A stretch of DNA of 64,000 nucleotides from WGMI01 sp041739275 (lineage in GTDB: Bacteria > Bacteroidota > Bacteroidia > Flavobacteriales > Schleiferiaceae): contig JBGSOF010000034.1 of NCBI GenBank assembly GCA_041739275.1, positions 31,473-95,472 of the forward strand, in the 5' to 3' direction. The notes beneath the pieces are model-generated. The model was not told the DNA's origin. It was given only the letters and a program-made list of their open reading frames with translations, and ran no database searches. Within the stretch, counting starts at the first letter, position 1. Each line of letters starts with the position of its first letter. The position numbers and the translations under genes were made by a program. Shown one piece after another: positions 54,331 to 63,311 of the stretch.

Positions 54331-54906
54331 CTAGCGCTTGCGGCCGCCTTTAAAAAAACGCTTTTTGTAATACTCCTCGTCCAAACGACTGCGAATAACG
54401 CCTCTTTGGGTGCTCGCGTGGGCAATTTCACCTTGGCCGAGGTACACACCGACATGGTCAATTCGACCTCCGCGTATTTTGAAAAAGACGAGATCCCCGG
54501 GCTGAAGGTCTTCTTTCTCGATCGGGTCCACCTCGGCGAACAAGTCTTCAGACCTGCGCCCTTTGAAGGGGTCTTCGTAGAATTCGCGATAGACAGTACA
54601 CACAAATCCGCTGCAATCGACCCCCGACCGGCTGCTGCCCGCATAGCGATAAGGCACGCCAATCCATTCATCTACAAAGCTTTCGAGCCCCGCTTCGCGA
54701 TTGGAATACGCACGATCGGCCTCGTTTTCCTTTCTAATTTCTCGATCGGTGGGATCTGTGTCCATCGATTCGCGCTCCCACTGCTTGGCGTCGAGTTTAA
54801 GTTCGGATTCCGCCGCGCGTTCAGGCGTTTTTTTGACTGATCCACAGGCCACTGCCCCCGAAATGAGGGCACAACCCAAGAACTTTTTGATCCAAGCGAA
54901 ACTCAA
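54331..54906 (-). CDS. NlpC/P60 family cell-wall hydrolase, lipoprotein
   Basis: Cysteine endopeptidase of peptidoglycan stem peptides. 191 residues from TTG 54906. The signal ends GAVAC, giving lipobox Cys21. The catalytic domain, about 75-180, has Cys98 in SGVDCSGFVC, His151 in GRIDHVGVYLG and a third polar residue in IAHASTQRG; all are present. The start is one base after the stop of the upstream M1 peptidase gene, so it is translationally coupled. It is convergent with the T9SS type B gene, with 3 bases between the stops. Confidence 0.9.
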   Translation of the reverse strand: MSFAWIKKFLGCALISGAVACGSVKKTPERAAESELKLDAKQWERESMDTDPTDREIRKENEADRAYSNREAGLESFVDEWIGVPYRYAGSSRSGVDCSGFVCTVYREFYEDPFKGRRSEDLFAEVDPIEKEDLQPGDLVFFKIRGGRIDHVGVYLGQGEIAHASTQRGVIRSRLDEEYYKKRFFKGGRKR

Positions 54907-54907
54907 A

Positions 54908-57214
54908 TTAACGAGAGGGTGTTGCAGGTTTCATTTTGTTTTCTCCGCTGCGCAAATCCCGCCGGGTTTTGATATAGCGGTCGTAGGCCGATTCGGTGCG
55001 CGCCGCCGGCCATCGGTGGTTCGACACGTCGATGTCTGCTGTTTCGAGAAAGGGATCCCACTCAACAAATACCGGCCGTTTCGAAAAGCGAAACACTTTT
55101 CGCACCGAATTTTCAGAAGTGAGCCAAACCTCAACGGGCACGCGGACAATTCGCTCCGTTCCGTCTTCAAACCCAAATCGCAAAATCCAGGGCATCATCA
55201 CTCCGCCCAAATTGTCGATTTGAACTTCGACGTACTCCCAGTTTCCGTCCACCGCATTGGCACTGGCATTCCCCTGCTCTTCAAACACTTCAATACTCGA
55301 AGTTCCAAGCGGGGCGGCGTTGTAAAAATCTTGGTAACGCGGATCGACATCCACCATAGCGCTCATTCCCAACGATTTGTTTCGCAGGTCGGTGATGTAC
55401 TCGTATTCCAAATCGGCACTGTCGGTTCCCAGTACCAGGCTGTCGATGGCTCCGGAGCTGCCTTGAAAGCGCACCGAAGCGAGGGCGTGGTCTACCGGAC
55501 GGATGCCAAAAAACCATGCTCGCCAAAACCAGTCGAGGTCTACTGCGCTGGCGTCCTCGAGGGTGCGGAACAAATCGGCGGGCGTCGGGTGCTTAAACTC
55601 CCAGCGTTCGCAATACGTTTTGAAGGCGTAATCGAAGAGCTCGCGGCCCATCACCGTTTCGCGCAAGATGTTGAGCGCCGTCGCGGGCTTGCCGTAGGCG
55701 TTGTTTCCGAATTGAAGAATCGACTCGCTATTGGTCATAATCGGAGTCAGCCATTCGGGATTTCCCTTCATGTATGGAACGATATTCGGCGCAGGGCCGC
55801 GGACACTGGGATAGTCGAGATCCCATTCTTTCTCGGCCAAATACTGAACAAAGGTGTTGAGCCCCTCGTCCATCCACGTCCACTGCCGCTCGTCGGAATT
55901 GATAATCATCGGAAAGAAGTTGTGCCCTACCTCGTGGATAATCACCGAAATCATTCCATACTTGGTGGCCGCAGAATAGCTGCCATCGGGGTCGGGGCGT
56001 CCGCCATTGAAGCAAATCATCGGATACTCCATTCCGATGCTGGCCGAGTGCACCGAAATGGCCTTTTCGTAGGGATAGGCAATGGTATGCTTGGAGTATA
56101 CCTTCAGCGTGTGAGCCACCGCTCGAGTGCTGTATTGCTCCCAAAGCGGGTTGCCTTCTTTGGGATAATAGGACATGGCCATCACGGTGCGCCCTTCAAT
56201 CTCCACCGCCATGGCATCCCAAATAAACTTGCGCGAACTGGCGAAGGCAAAATCTCGCACATTCTCTGCCACAAAAACCCAAGTCTTTCGTTCGGTGCTC
56301 CGGCCGATCTCGGCCAAACGAGCCTCGTCGGGGGTGCGGATCAACACGGGCTGATCGGTGCTTTTCTCGGCCTCGGCATAGCGCTTTCGCTCGTCGGAGC
56401 TGAGTACTTTTTTGGCGTTGACCAAAGTGCCGGTGGCCGCAACCATGTGGTCTGCGGGTACATCGATTGAAACTTTATAATCGCCAAACGGTAGGGTAAA
56501 TTCTCCGGAACCGATAAACTGCTTGTTCTGCCAGCCGTAGGTGTCGTTGTAGACCGCCATTCTCGGGAAAAACTGAGCGATGGTATAGAGCGCGTTGCCG
56601 TCTTTGAACAATTCGTAGCCCGAGCGCCCCCCCAGCTCCATTCGGTTGTTGATCAAATAATTCCACTCGATATCAAACTCAAACGAAGCTCCGGGCTCGA
56701 GCGCCTCAGGCAAATCCAGCCGCATCATCGTTTGATTGATCGCATGGTTCAGAGCCCTCCCTTTTTTATCGGCCACTTTCGTGAGTCTAAATCCGCCTTC
56801 GAAGTCTTTAAAGGACGAGGCGATTCTCTCGACTTTTCCTTCGCTCAATGAACCGGTCTGGGTGAGCTCCTGCCAGCCGCCGGGAGCCCTCATGTTTTGA
56901 TCGAGCTGAACCCAGAGGTAGCTTAGGCGGTCGGGGCTGTTGTTGGTGTAGCGGATGCGCTCCTTGCCCGAAATTCGGTGGTTCGCCTCGTCTAAGGAGA
57001 TCTCGATGTCGTAGTCGGCCTTTTGTTGATAATACTCGTGTCCGGGGGCTCCGGAGGCCGTGCGATACCCATTCGGAGTCGGCAGTTCGGCGTCGAGTTG
57101 CTTCCAGAGTTCGTGTCCGGGCACTTGCGCAATGCCCTCCACATTAAAAAGTGCTGCACCTAGGCCGGCGATCAGCGCAAGGGCGAATCTAATGCTCTGT
57201 CTTTGCATGCTCAT
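54908..57214 (-). CDS. M1 family metallopeptidase (aminopeptidase N-like)
   Basis: Exported zinc aminopeptidase. 768 residues. Signal peptide: RFALALIAGLGAALFNVEG. The beta domain is followed by the catalytic core: substrate motif GMEYPMICF (equivalent to GAMEN) and zinc site HEVGHNFFP at about 427, with the third ligand in TWMDEGLNTFVQYLAE, giving the complete HExxH-E set. The C-terminal part is the Bacteroidota-type extension rather than the long ERAP helices. No T9SS tail, so it is likely periplasmic. Followed by the coupled NlpC/P60 gene. Confidence 0.92.
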   Translation of the reverse strand: MSMQRQSIRFALALIAGLGAALFNVEGIAQVPGHELWKQLDAELPTPNGYRTASGAPGHEYYQQKADYDIEISLDEANHRISGKERIRYTNNSPDRLSYLWVQLDQNMRAPGGWQELTQTGSLSEGKVERIASSFKDFEGGFRLTKVADKKGRALNHAINQTMMRLDLPEALEPGASFEFDIEWNYLINNRMELGGRSGYELFKDGNALYTIAQFFPRMAVYNDTYGWQNKQFIGSGEFTLPFGDYKVSIDVPADHMVAATGTLVNAKKVLSSDERKRYAEAEKSTDQPVLIRTPDEARLAEIGRSTERKTWVFVAENVRDFAFASSRKFIWDAMAVEIEGRTVMAMSYYPKEGNPLWEQYSTRAVAHTLKVYSKHTIAYPYEKAISVHSASIGMEYPMICFNGGRPDPDGSYSAATKYGMISVIIHEVGHNFFPMIINSDERQWTWMDEGLNTFVQYLAEKEWDLDYPSVRGPAPNIVPYMKGNPEWLTPIMTNSESILQFGNNAYGKPATALNILRETVMGRELFDYAFKTYCERWEFKHPTPADLFRTLEDASAVDLDWFWRAWFFGIRPVDHALASVRFQGSSGAIDSLVLGTDSADLEYEYITDLRNKSLGMSAMVDVDPRYQDFYNAAPLGTSSIEVFEEQGNASANAVDGNWEYVEVQIDNLGGVMMPWILRFGFEDGTERIVRVPVEVWLTSENSVRKVFRFSKRPVFVEWDPFLETADIDVSNHRWPAARTESAYDRYIKTRRDLRSGENKMKPATPSR

Positions 57215-57257
57215 GGGTCAAATTTCGATGAAATCGTCCGGCAAATTCATTGATCGA

Positions 57258-57836
57258 TCACAGGGGCCATTTCTCGATACACCAGCCGATGGACCATGCA
57301 CAACCCGCCCCGCTCAGTGCGAGCACCCACTCTCGGTGCTTCCACCCGAAGGCCGATTCAAAAATAGCCCAGAGCCCGAGCCAAGCGAAGACGAGGGCAA
57401 ATTGAGCGAATTCAATTCCGAGGGTAAAGCCGAGCAACGAAATTCCGAGGGACGATCCCGACGCAGTTAACTGCGAGAAATAGCTCCCGAATCCGAGTCC
57501 GTGAACGAGCCCGAAAAAGAGTGCAAGGGCAGTTTGAGGTTCCCAAAAAGCGGTTTTTTTCTTTGCCGGAGGGAGGTTAAAGAGAGCGGTCAAGGCAATG
57601 CTGGCGGCGATGCTGAATTCAACCCATCCGCTGGAATCGGTCCATCCGGTGAGGCCCGATATGGCCGTCGTTGCCGCGTGCCCGAGTGCGAAGGCACTAA
57701 CGCGAAACAGCAGGGCTTTGAGGTCGGCAAAGACAAAGCGGATGGCGAGCATCGACAAATAAAGGAGGTGGTCGGTGGCCGAGAGGTCGAGAATGTGGTC
57801 CCAACCGAGTCGAACAAAGACGTAGAGGCTGTCCAT
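57258..57836 (-). CDS. HupE/UreJ-family membrane protein
   Basis: 192 residues from ATG 57836. Six or so transmembrane helices: RLGWDHILDLSATDHLLYLS, AFALGHAATTAISGLTG, LALFFGLVHGLGFGSYFSQL. The histidines in the first and third of these match the metal-binding histidines of HupE/UreJ, a family linked to nickel or other metal import. The actual substrate in Bacteroidota is unknown. Its ATG overlaps the stop of the DUF6702 gene upstream (TGATG), and it lies 43 bases before the M1 peptidase gene. Confidence 0.8.
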   Translation of the reverse strand: MDSLYVFVRLGWDHILDLSATDHLLYLSMLAIRFVFADLKALLFRVSAFALGHAATTAISGLTGWTDSSGWVEFSIAASIALTALFNLPPAKKKTAFWEPQTALALFFGLVHGLGFGSYFSQLTASGSSLGISLLGFTLGIEFAQFALVFAWLGLWAIFESAFGWKHREWVLALSGAGCAWSIGWCIEKWPL

Positions 57837-58336
57837 CAAGGGATTTCGAGTTTTTGTACGCGTTGGCGTTCGCTGAAATACCAACTTTTGGTGCGCTGTC
57901 CGAAGCGCAGGTGCAGCAGATTTTTTTGAGCGGGATATCGGTCCATCAGAATGTCGAATCTCAAGGGTGCTGCAAAGGCCCTGAGGTTTGAGCTCTTGGC
58001 ACTCAGGAAACAGCGGATTTGTTCGCCCTGAATTTCATGTCCTACCCAATCAAAAGTCGGAGCCGTGCTCTGCTCGAATCTCAGGTGCTGCCTAAAGTAC
58101 TTTGCCAAGGCGCTGTCGGCCTTTGGGCTCTCCCAGTCGGCAGAAGAAATACCCAGTGCGAGCCCCAGGTCGTCCGCGAAGAAGAGCGCGCTGGCTTTGA
58201 TTTGGTTCTCAACACATTCCATCTCCGCAACACCGATGTAATATTCGTGCTTGGCTTCAGATGTTCCCGCGCTCGAAGGACTGAGAACAGTGGTGATGAG
58301 GAGAATGAGGAGGGTAAACAATTTCGCGTCTGCCAA
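57836..58336 (-). CDS. DUF6702 family exported protein
   Basis: 166 residues from TTG 58336, chosen because it gives a compact signal peptide (KLFTLLILLITTVLSPSSA); an ATG at 58417 would add 27 residues. The motif HEYYIGVAEMECVENQIKAS and FADDLGLALG match DUF6702, a short periplasmic beta-rich domain common beside M1 peptidase and HupE genes in Bacteroidota (from memory). The end reads RQRVQKLEIP. It is the first gene of a likely four-gene minus-strand operon running down to the NlpC/P60 gene. Confidence 0.7.
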   Translation of the reverse strand: MADAKLFTLLILLITTVLSPSSAGTSEAKHEYYIGVAEMECVENQIKASALFFADDLGLALGISSADWESPKADSALAKYFRQHLRFEQSTAPTFDWVGHEIQGEQIRCFLSAKSSNLRAFAAPLRFDILMDRYPAQKNLLHLRFGQRTKSWYFSERQRVQKLEIP

Positions 58337-58600
58337 TTGGGGTTTGCAAAAGAAAGGTATCTGTGGGGATGTGGAGATGGGGATTTTGCGCTTTCTGAGA
58401 TCTGGAGAGAGCTGCATACCGTGCTGCTGATAAAGCCACAGGCTGAGCCCGTGACAGGCCGTCAAGATGGCGCGGCCATAGGGGGGGCATAGGATATTTC
58501 TGGGGAACGCCGTCTATTCCGGCAGATCAATATTCAATCTTTGGTTAGTAGAAAGCGTACAAATGAATAATTGAACTAAGGTTCTACAAGGTATATCTGA

Positions 58601-58788
58601 GTCTTCGGGACGATATCTTCCGGCTTCGCCGATGATCATTGAAAGATGGCCTGCGCTGTTCATTCCCTCTCTACGACTCTAGTGTGCACTCCGCTGCCGC
58701 GGAGGCCTTCTTTCTTTGCTGCTCCAAAGAAGGTGTAGAGCCACGACGCCTCGTGGCTCTGTTGTATTGCCGAATCTGTTTTGACCGA
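58601..58788. repeat. Long direct repeat, left copy, flanking the arsenic operon
   Basis: Matches 63813-64000 in the same orientation. 58691-58788 is identical to 63903-64000 over all 98 bases, and 58644-58675 is identical to 63856-63887 over 32 bases. The parts between differ. The identical block contains a 9-bp stem hairpin, GAGCCACGA-CGCC-TCGTGGCTC. No terminal transposase or coding frame is seen. The right copy is cut by the window end, so the true length is unknown. Confidence 0.93.
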
Positions 58789-59145
58789 CAGACGCGCTCT
58801 CTTGTCCTACCTCGTTATTGATTTTTTTTAGGTGCTCTTTGGCCGAGGTCGCCGCCGCAGAATATTAAAAAGGAAGTTGCGGCTGTTGTGCGACTCGGCG
58901 TCGCTGCCCTTGGGTTTTCTAAATCAACATACCCGGAGTCGAGAGGCTTTAAGCACCGAGATGCGCGGTCACCTCGTTGGTTAAATAGCGGTGTGATTAG
59001 TTAGCATTTAACAACTTCAACCGAATTGTCCTAGAGTGTGACCTTGACCTCTCGATTTCTGGCTAGCGAATAACTTTAAGGAACTCATGGCAAGATTAAA
59101 TCTCTGTATTCCCCAAAAATTTCCGCTGCCCCAAGGTCATGAGGG
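58789..59145. other. Gene-free stretch between the left repeat and acr3
   Basis: 357 bases with no supportable gene on either strand, lying downstream of the minus-strand arsenic operon. A run of eight T (58823-58830) follows the repeat. A short plus-strand frame from ATG 59087 has no family look and overlaps acr3. Confidence 0.4.
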
Positions 59146-60219
59146 TTATTTTGAATCAGAAGATTGGTGCGAAAGCGAATCGGCGGTTTTTTGAATTCCC
59201 CCCAACCGCAGCGAAACCCCGACGAGCAGAATCAGGGCTGGCACTTCGACCAGTGGGCCGACGACCCCGGCAAAGGCCTCGCCGCTGTTCAAGCCGAAGA
59301 CCGCAATTGCCACGGCAATGGCCAATTCGAAATTGTTGCCTGCGGCGGTAAATGCGATCGCGGCTTTCTTATCGTACGAAATTTTCCAACGGCTGCTGAG
59401 CGCATAACCAAAGGCGAACATCAAGATAAAATAGGCAATTAAGGGCAGCGCGATGCGGAGGACATCCATGGGAATTTGGACGATCAACCCACCTTTCAAG
59501 CTGAACATCAACACAATGGTGAACAGAAGCGCGATCAGCGTCACGGGAGAAATCGCGGGCAGGTACACGGTTTCGTACCACTGCTCGCCTTTGAGTTTGG
59601 TGAGGAGCCAGCGACTCAAAAAGCCGAGCGCAAAAGGAATTCCGAGATAGATCGCCACACTCTCGGCGACCAGGCGAATGGGCAAATCGACGACCGCTCC
59701 TTCAAGCCCGAAATAGGGAGGGAGCACGGTGATGAACAGCTAGGCGTAAAAACTATAACCGAAGACCTGAAACAAGCTGTTGAGCGCGACCAAGCCTGCT
59801 CCATATTCTCGATTTCCGCGCGCCAAGTCGTTCCAAACGAGAACCATGGCAATGCAACGGGCCAAACCGATCAAAATCAAGCCCGTGCGATACTCAGGTA
59901 GGTCCGGAAGCATCAACATGGCCAAGGCGAACATCAATACCGGGCCGACCAGCCAATTTAAAACCAGAGAAATCAGCAGGGTTTTGCGGTCCGAAAAAAC
60001 CAGCGGCAAATAGCGGTAGTTGACTTTGGCCAAGGGGGGGTACATCATCAAAATGAGCCCGATCGCAAGTGGAATATTCATCCCCCCACTTCCCATGGCT
60101 TCTATGCTTCCCGGCAAGCTCGGAAACAGCACGCCCAAGCCTATCCCCAGCCCCATAGCCAAGAAAATCCACAGGGTGAGATAGCGGTCGAGGAGCTTGA
60201 GCCTAGATTTTGCAGCCAT
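59146..60219 (-). pseudogene. acr3: Arsenite efflux pump Acr3, interrupted by one in-frame TAG
   Basis: Inner-membrane arsenite exporter of the BART superfamily. The frame runs from ATG 60219 to 59146 with a single TAG at 59742-59740; read through, it gives about 357 residues, the family length. The N-terminal part holds the key motif GLARCIAMVLVWNDLARG, whose Cys is essential for transport. After the stop the sequence continues with LFITV and LPPYFGLEGA and the later helices (TAAGNNFELAIAVAIAVFGL). The stop follows SFYA, at a place where relatives have an aromatic residue (from memory), so TGG to TAG is likely. It lies 6 bases after dsbD. It is a recent nonsense mutation, a read-through case or a sequencing error. 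Confidence 0.85.
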
Positions 60220-60225
60220 TCGAAA

Positions 60226-61569
60226 TCAATTGGTTTCGAGAAACAAGAGCATTTCTTCGGTCTTGGTGAAGTCTGTGGTTTTGTACAGAATATTTCCTCC
60301 TGAATCGGTGATCAAAAAGAAGGGCAGACCGACCTTCAACTCCGGAAAACGGGGGTCGTTTCTATATTCCGAAAACAGATCTGAGGTGTCGTACACTTTC
60401 AAGAGCACGGCCTTTTGCAGCCCGGCATTCAAGTGTTGGTCACTTTGGGTCAAGGCTTGAAAGGCTTTGCAGTTGGTGCACCAATCGCCGTGAAAGTCTA
60501 TAAACACCACCTTTCCCGACGCTTTGGCTTCCGCGTACGCCGCCTCTTGGCTCAAGTTCCACTTGAGAGCGCCCTTTTGCTCGACCAAGGCCGAAGGTTG
60601 AGTCGTGGCCCCGACTTGTGATGCTTGGACCGAAGGCGGAATCAAGCCGCGCCAAATCAAGGCGATGCCCACCACGGCAGAGAGTCCGAAGAGCGAACGC
60701 GCCATGCGTTCTGCAGCCGGCACATCGCTTTTTTGAAAGCGCCATGCGCCGTAGATCAAGAGCAGAGCGCCGGCGACGATCGCCTGTGTTTGCCTCGGAT
60801 CGAAGCCAAATCCCGAAAGAGCTTTTTCGAGATATCCCCAGGCAAAAAACGCAATGACCAAGGCAAAGCCTCGCTGAATCCAAACCATCCAGCGCCCGCC
60901 TTTGGGCAAGGCCAGACCAAAGACTCCAATGAACAAAATGGGCAGCCCTACGCCGAGGCCAAAGCCGAACATCTTAAAGGCGGCCGAGGCAACTGCCGCC
61001 GCGCTGATGCCCGAAGTGGCTCCCGCGATCGAAATCAGAATGCTCACCACCACAGGCCCCACGCAGGCCGACGAGAGCAGCCCCGCACCGGCGCCCATCA
61101 CAAAACTTCCGCCCAGACCTTGATTTTCGCTGTCGATTTGACCCCCGAAAAAGGGAAGGTGCAAGAGGTCGACCGTCGAGAGCGCTAGTAGGAAGAACAA
61201 GATGCCGATGGCCAAATTGGCCAAGGGAAACCGCAGTATTTCATTAAAGGCTCCACCGCTGATGGCCGCGACGATTCCAAAACCGAAATACACCGCGGCA
61301 AGGCCGAAGTAGTAGGCCAACGGATGGGCAAAGCGCCCGAGTTTCGATTGCCGACTCGACAAAAAGCGCACCGTGAGCGGGTAGACGGGATACACACAAG
61401 GCAGCAAGCTGGCCAGTGCTCCGCCGAGGACCAGAAATAGATAGGCCGAAATTCCTTGTGCCCCGGCCAGTTGACTTTCAACCCAGGCGTTTAAATTTCC
61501 GATACCATTTTGGGCCAGAGCTGTTTGCGCCGAACCGACTAAGGCGAGGAGGACGAGCCCGAAACGCAT
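60226..61569 (-). CDS. DsbD-like thiol:disulfide transporter without the N-terminal domain
   Basis: Carries electrons from cytosolic thioredoxin across the inner membrane. 447 residues. A signal-like N-terminus (LVLLALVGSAQTALA) leads after ~30 residues directly into the eight-helix beta domain with the redox cysteines Cys58 (LLPCVYPVYPLTV) and SSACVGPVV. The C-terminal thioredoxin-like gamma domain has CTNC at 364-367 in GDWCTNCKAF. The usual periplasmic alpha domain that passes electrons on is absent. Its ATG overlaps the arsC stop (TGATG), so the upstream lipoprotein reductase is the obvious partner. acr3 follows after 6 bases. Confidence 0.9.
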   Translation of the reverse strand: MRFGLVLLALVGSAQTALAQNGIGNLNAWVESQLAGAQGISAYLFLVLGGALASLLPCVYPVYPLTVRFLSSRQSKLGRFAHPLAYYFGLAAVYFGFGIVAAISGGAFNEILRFPLANLAIGILFFLLALSTVDLLHLPFFGGQIDSENQGLGGSFVMGAGAGLLSSACVGPVVVSILISIAGATSGISAAAVASAAFKMFGFGLGVGLPILFIGVFGLALPKGGRWMVWIQRGFALVIAFFAWGYLEKALSGFGFDPRQTQAIVAGALLLIYGAWRFQKSDVPAAERMARSLFGLSAVVGIALIWRGLIPPSVQASQVGATTQPSALVEQKGALKWNLSQEAAYAEAKASGKVVFIDFHGDWCTNCKAFQALTQSDQHLNAGLQKAVLLKVYDTSDLFSEYRNDPRFPELKVGLPFFLITDSGGNILYKTTDFTKTEEMLLFLETN

Positions 61570-62357
61570 CAGGCCTTGACTCTTTTCATCAGGTAGAACA
61601 TCTCAGAAGCAATCTGCGCGCTGCGCTCGTCGTAGACTTTTGCTTCGTCGGGGGTGCCGTCGGCCGCCTTGGGGTCTTCGTACGGGATGGGCACGCGAAC
61701 GGCGGCTCCCGGAATCGAAGGGCAGTTTTTATCGGCTTGAGAGCAAGTCATGACGGCCGCAAAGCCCTCGCTCGGGTTCGGGGCTTGGTCGTAAACCTTG
61801 CTAAAGCATTCGAGTGCAGGAGTTTGCTCAGAGAAGCGGACCATGTAATGCGGGTTTTCACCTTCGGGTTTTTCGATGGTGAAGCCTGCGCGCTCCAAGG
61901 CGGCTACCGCCCTCGGATTGAAGGCCGTGGCTTCGGTTCCGCCTGAGTACGCTTCGATGGCTGACCCGATTCCGTAGTATTCGGCCGCAGTTTTTGCCCA
62001 GATTTGGCTCAAATGGCTCCGGCGCGAATTGTGGGTGCAGATAAAAACCAATTTACTGGCCTGACCCGTACTCTGTTGCGTTTTGATGTACAAAGCCAGT
62101 TTGTCGAGTTGGGCTTTGCGGTCGGCGGGAATCGACTCTGATTGTTGTTCAAACACTTTTGCCTTTTCCAATAAAGCGGGCAAAAGGCTTGCACTCGAGG
62201 CGTTTGAATTCGAATTTTCGGCCGGAGTTTCGCTTGGGGTCGCCGGTCCTGATACGGATTCTTGCGAATCTCCGTTTTGAGGTCCACAGGCCGTTGCCGT
62301 GGCGATGGTCGCTAAGAACAAGCCGGTGCGCAGATTCTGAAAAAGTGCGATTTGCAT
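61569..62357 (-). CDS. Three-cysteine arsenate reductase (LMW phosphatase fold) made as a lipoprotein
   Basis: Reduces arsenate to arsenite by a cysteine relay resolved by thioredoxin. 262 residues. The start (ATG 62357) gives a lipoprotein signal peptide, LFLATIATATAC, with lipid-bearing Cys24 and then a ~30-residue Ser/Asn/Pro/Glu-rich linker. The reductase domain starts near 60. P-loop CTHNSRR (Cys107, Arg113) is followed by Cys205 and Cys212 in VMTCSQADKNCPSIPG, spaced seven apart as in the plasmid pI258 ArsC. All three redox residues are there. Relatives I recall are cytosolic and lack the leader. Overlaps dsbD by 1 base; 36 bases after arsM. Confidence 0.87.
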   Translation of the reverse strand: MQIALFQNLRTGLFLATIATATACGPQNGDSQESVSGPATPSETPAENSNSNASSASLLPALLEKAKVFEQQSESIPADRKAQLDKLALYIKTQQSTGQASKLVFICTHNSRRSHLSQIWAKTAAEYYGIGSAIEAYSGGTEATAFNPRAVAALERAGFTIEKPEGENPHYMVRFSEQTPALECFSKVYDQAPNPSEGFAAVMTCSQADKNCPSIPGAAVRVPIPYEDPKAADGTPDEAKVYDERSAQIASEMFYLMKRVKA

Positions 62358-62393
62358 GGTGGTGATGGTTTGAGGAGGTTGTGAGTGAAGAGT

Positions 62394-63293
62394 TTAGCAG
62401 CATCCAGAACCCGGCGCACAGCTTGGCGCGAGTGTGGAGAGCTCTTTTCGAACTTTTTGAGTAGGGAGCGCTTTTTTCGGCTCGCCTCCGGGTTTTTGGG
62501 CGAACACCGTGATGCTGAACAGGCCGAGCGCCGCGCCCGAATAGGTTTCCACTTCTGCGGCAGAGAGGTAGCGCCCGAGGATGTCTGCAGGCAGTGCAAT
62601 GACTTTTTCTTTTTGGATTTGAACGTTCTCAAATCCCGCCTTTGCAATGAGTTCGAGGTATTCTCGGCGATCGCTCGCACCGCTCACGCAACCCGCATAG
62701 AGTTCGGCTTCTCGCAGCAGAGCCTCGGGCAGTTCGCCTGCGCGCACGACGTCTGATACGCTGAAGTGCCCACCGGGCTTGAGCAGTCGAAAAATCTCGC
62801 CGAAGATTCCTTCTTTTTCGGGCAAGAGATTCAAGACGCAGTTGCTCACCACCACATCTGCAGTTTGGTCGGCAAGCGGCACGTGGTCAATGTCGGCTTC
62901 GATGAAGTACACATTCGAAAATCCGCGGCTTTGGGCGTTTTTCCGGGCCTTTTCAAGCATGTTCGGGCTGAAGTCGATTCCGTAAACGGTTCCGTTTTCG
63001 CCGACTTCGGTGCGCGCAATAAAGGCGTCGTTCCCTGCCCCCGATCCGAGGTCGATGACGGTGTCTCCGGGCGAGATCAAGGCATACTGTACGGGCAAAC
63101 CACAGCCAAGTCCGAGATCTGCTTCGGCCACATGGCCTTCGATCCCTTCGTAGGAATCGCTCATCACGGTATAAACCTCGCCACTCACGGGCCCCGCACC
63201 GCAGCAGGAGGCCGCATTGACGCTCTTGTCTTGAAGTGCGATGAGGTTATATCGCTCGCGCACATCCTTCTTTATGTCTGTTTGAGTGTTCAC
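62394..63293 (-). CDS. arsM: Arsenite S-adenosylmethionine methyltransferase
   Basis: Methylates As(III) to mono-, di- and trimethylarsenicals in the cytosol. 299 residues. SAM motif DLGSGAGNDA at 81-90, preceded by GLGCGLP with Cys64. The cysteines that bind arsenic, Cys152 (SNCVLNLLPEK) and Cys202 (YAGCVSGASDR), are in the expected places. An early Cys pair (30-31, ASCCGAG) and a C-terminal tail with Cys292, Cys298 and Cys299 could add metal binding. Second gene of the operon, 18 bases after arsR. Confidence 0.92.
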   Translation of the reverse strand: MNTQTDIKKDVRERYNLIALQDKSVNAASCCGAGPVSGEVYTVMSDSYEGIEGHVAEADLGLGCGLPVQYALISPGDTVIDLGSGAGNDAFIARTEVGENGTVYGIDFSPNMLEKARKNAQSRGFSNVYFIEADIDHVPLADQTADVVVSNCVLNLLPEKEGIFGEIFRLLKPGGHFSVSDVVRAGELPEALLREAELYAGCVSGASDRREYLELIAKAGFENVQIQKEKVIALPADILGRYLSAAEVETYSGAALGLFSITVFAQKPGGEPKKALPTQKVRKELSTLAPSCAPGSGCC

Positions 63294-63311
63294 TCTTTTT
63301 GATTTTGATGA

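Noticed and set aside
54701..56470. 589-residue plus-strand frame
   Set aside because: Exact antisense of the M1 peptidase gene, whose zinc site and family motifs are clear. The plus frame has His/Arg-rich, motif-free sequence typical of a shadow.
58639..58821. 60-residue frame inside the long direct repeat
   Set aside because: It follows the repeat sequence only; the other copy does not keep the same frame throughout, so it looks non-coding.
59087..59194. Short plus-strand frame downstream of the arsenic operon
   Set aside because: No family resemblance and overlaps the end of acr3.
59740..59742. Recoded TAG (pyrrolysine) in acr3
   Set aside because: No pyrrolysine genes in the window, and relatives have an ordinary residue there; a nonsense change or sequencing error is simpler.
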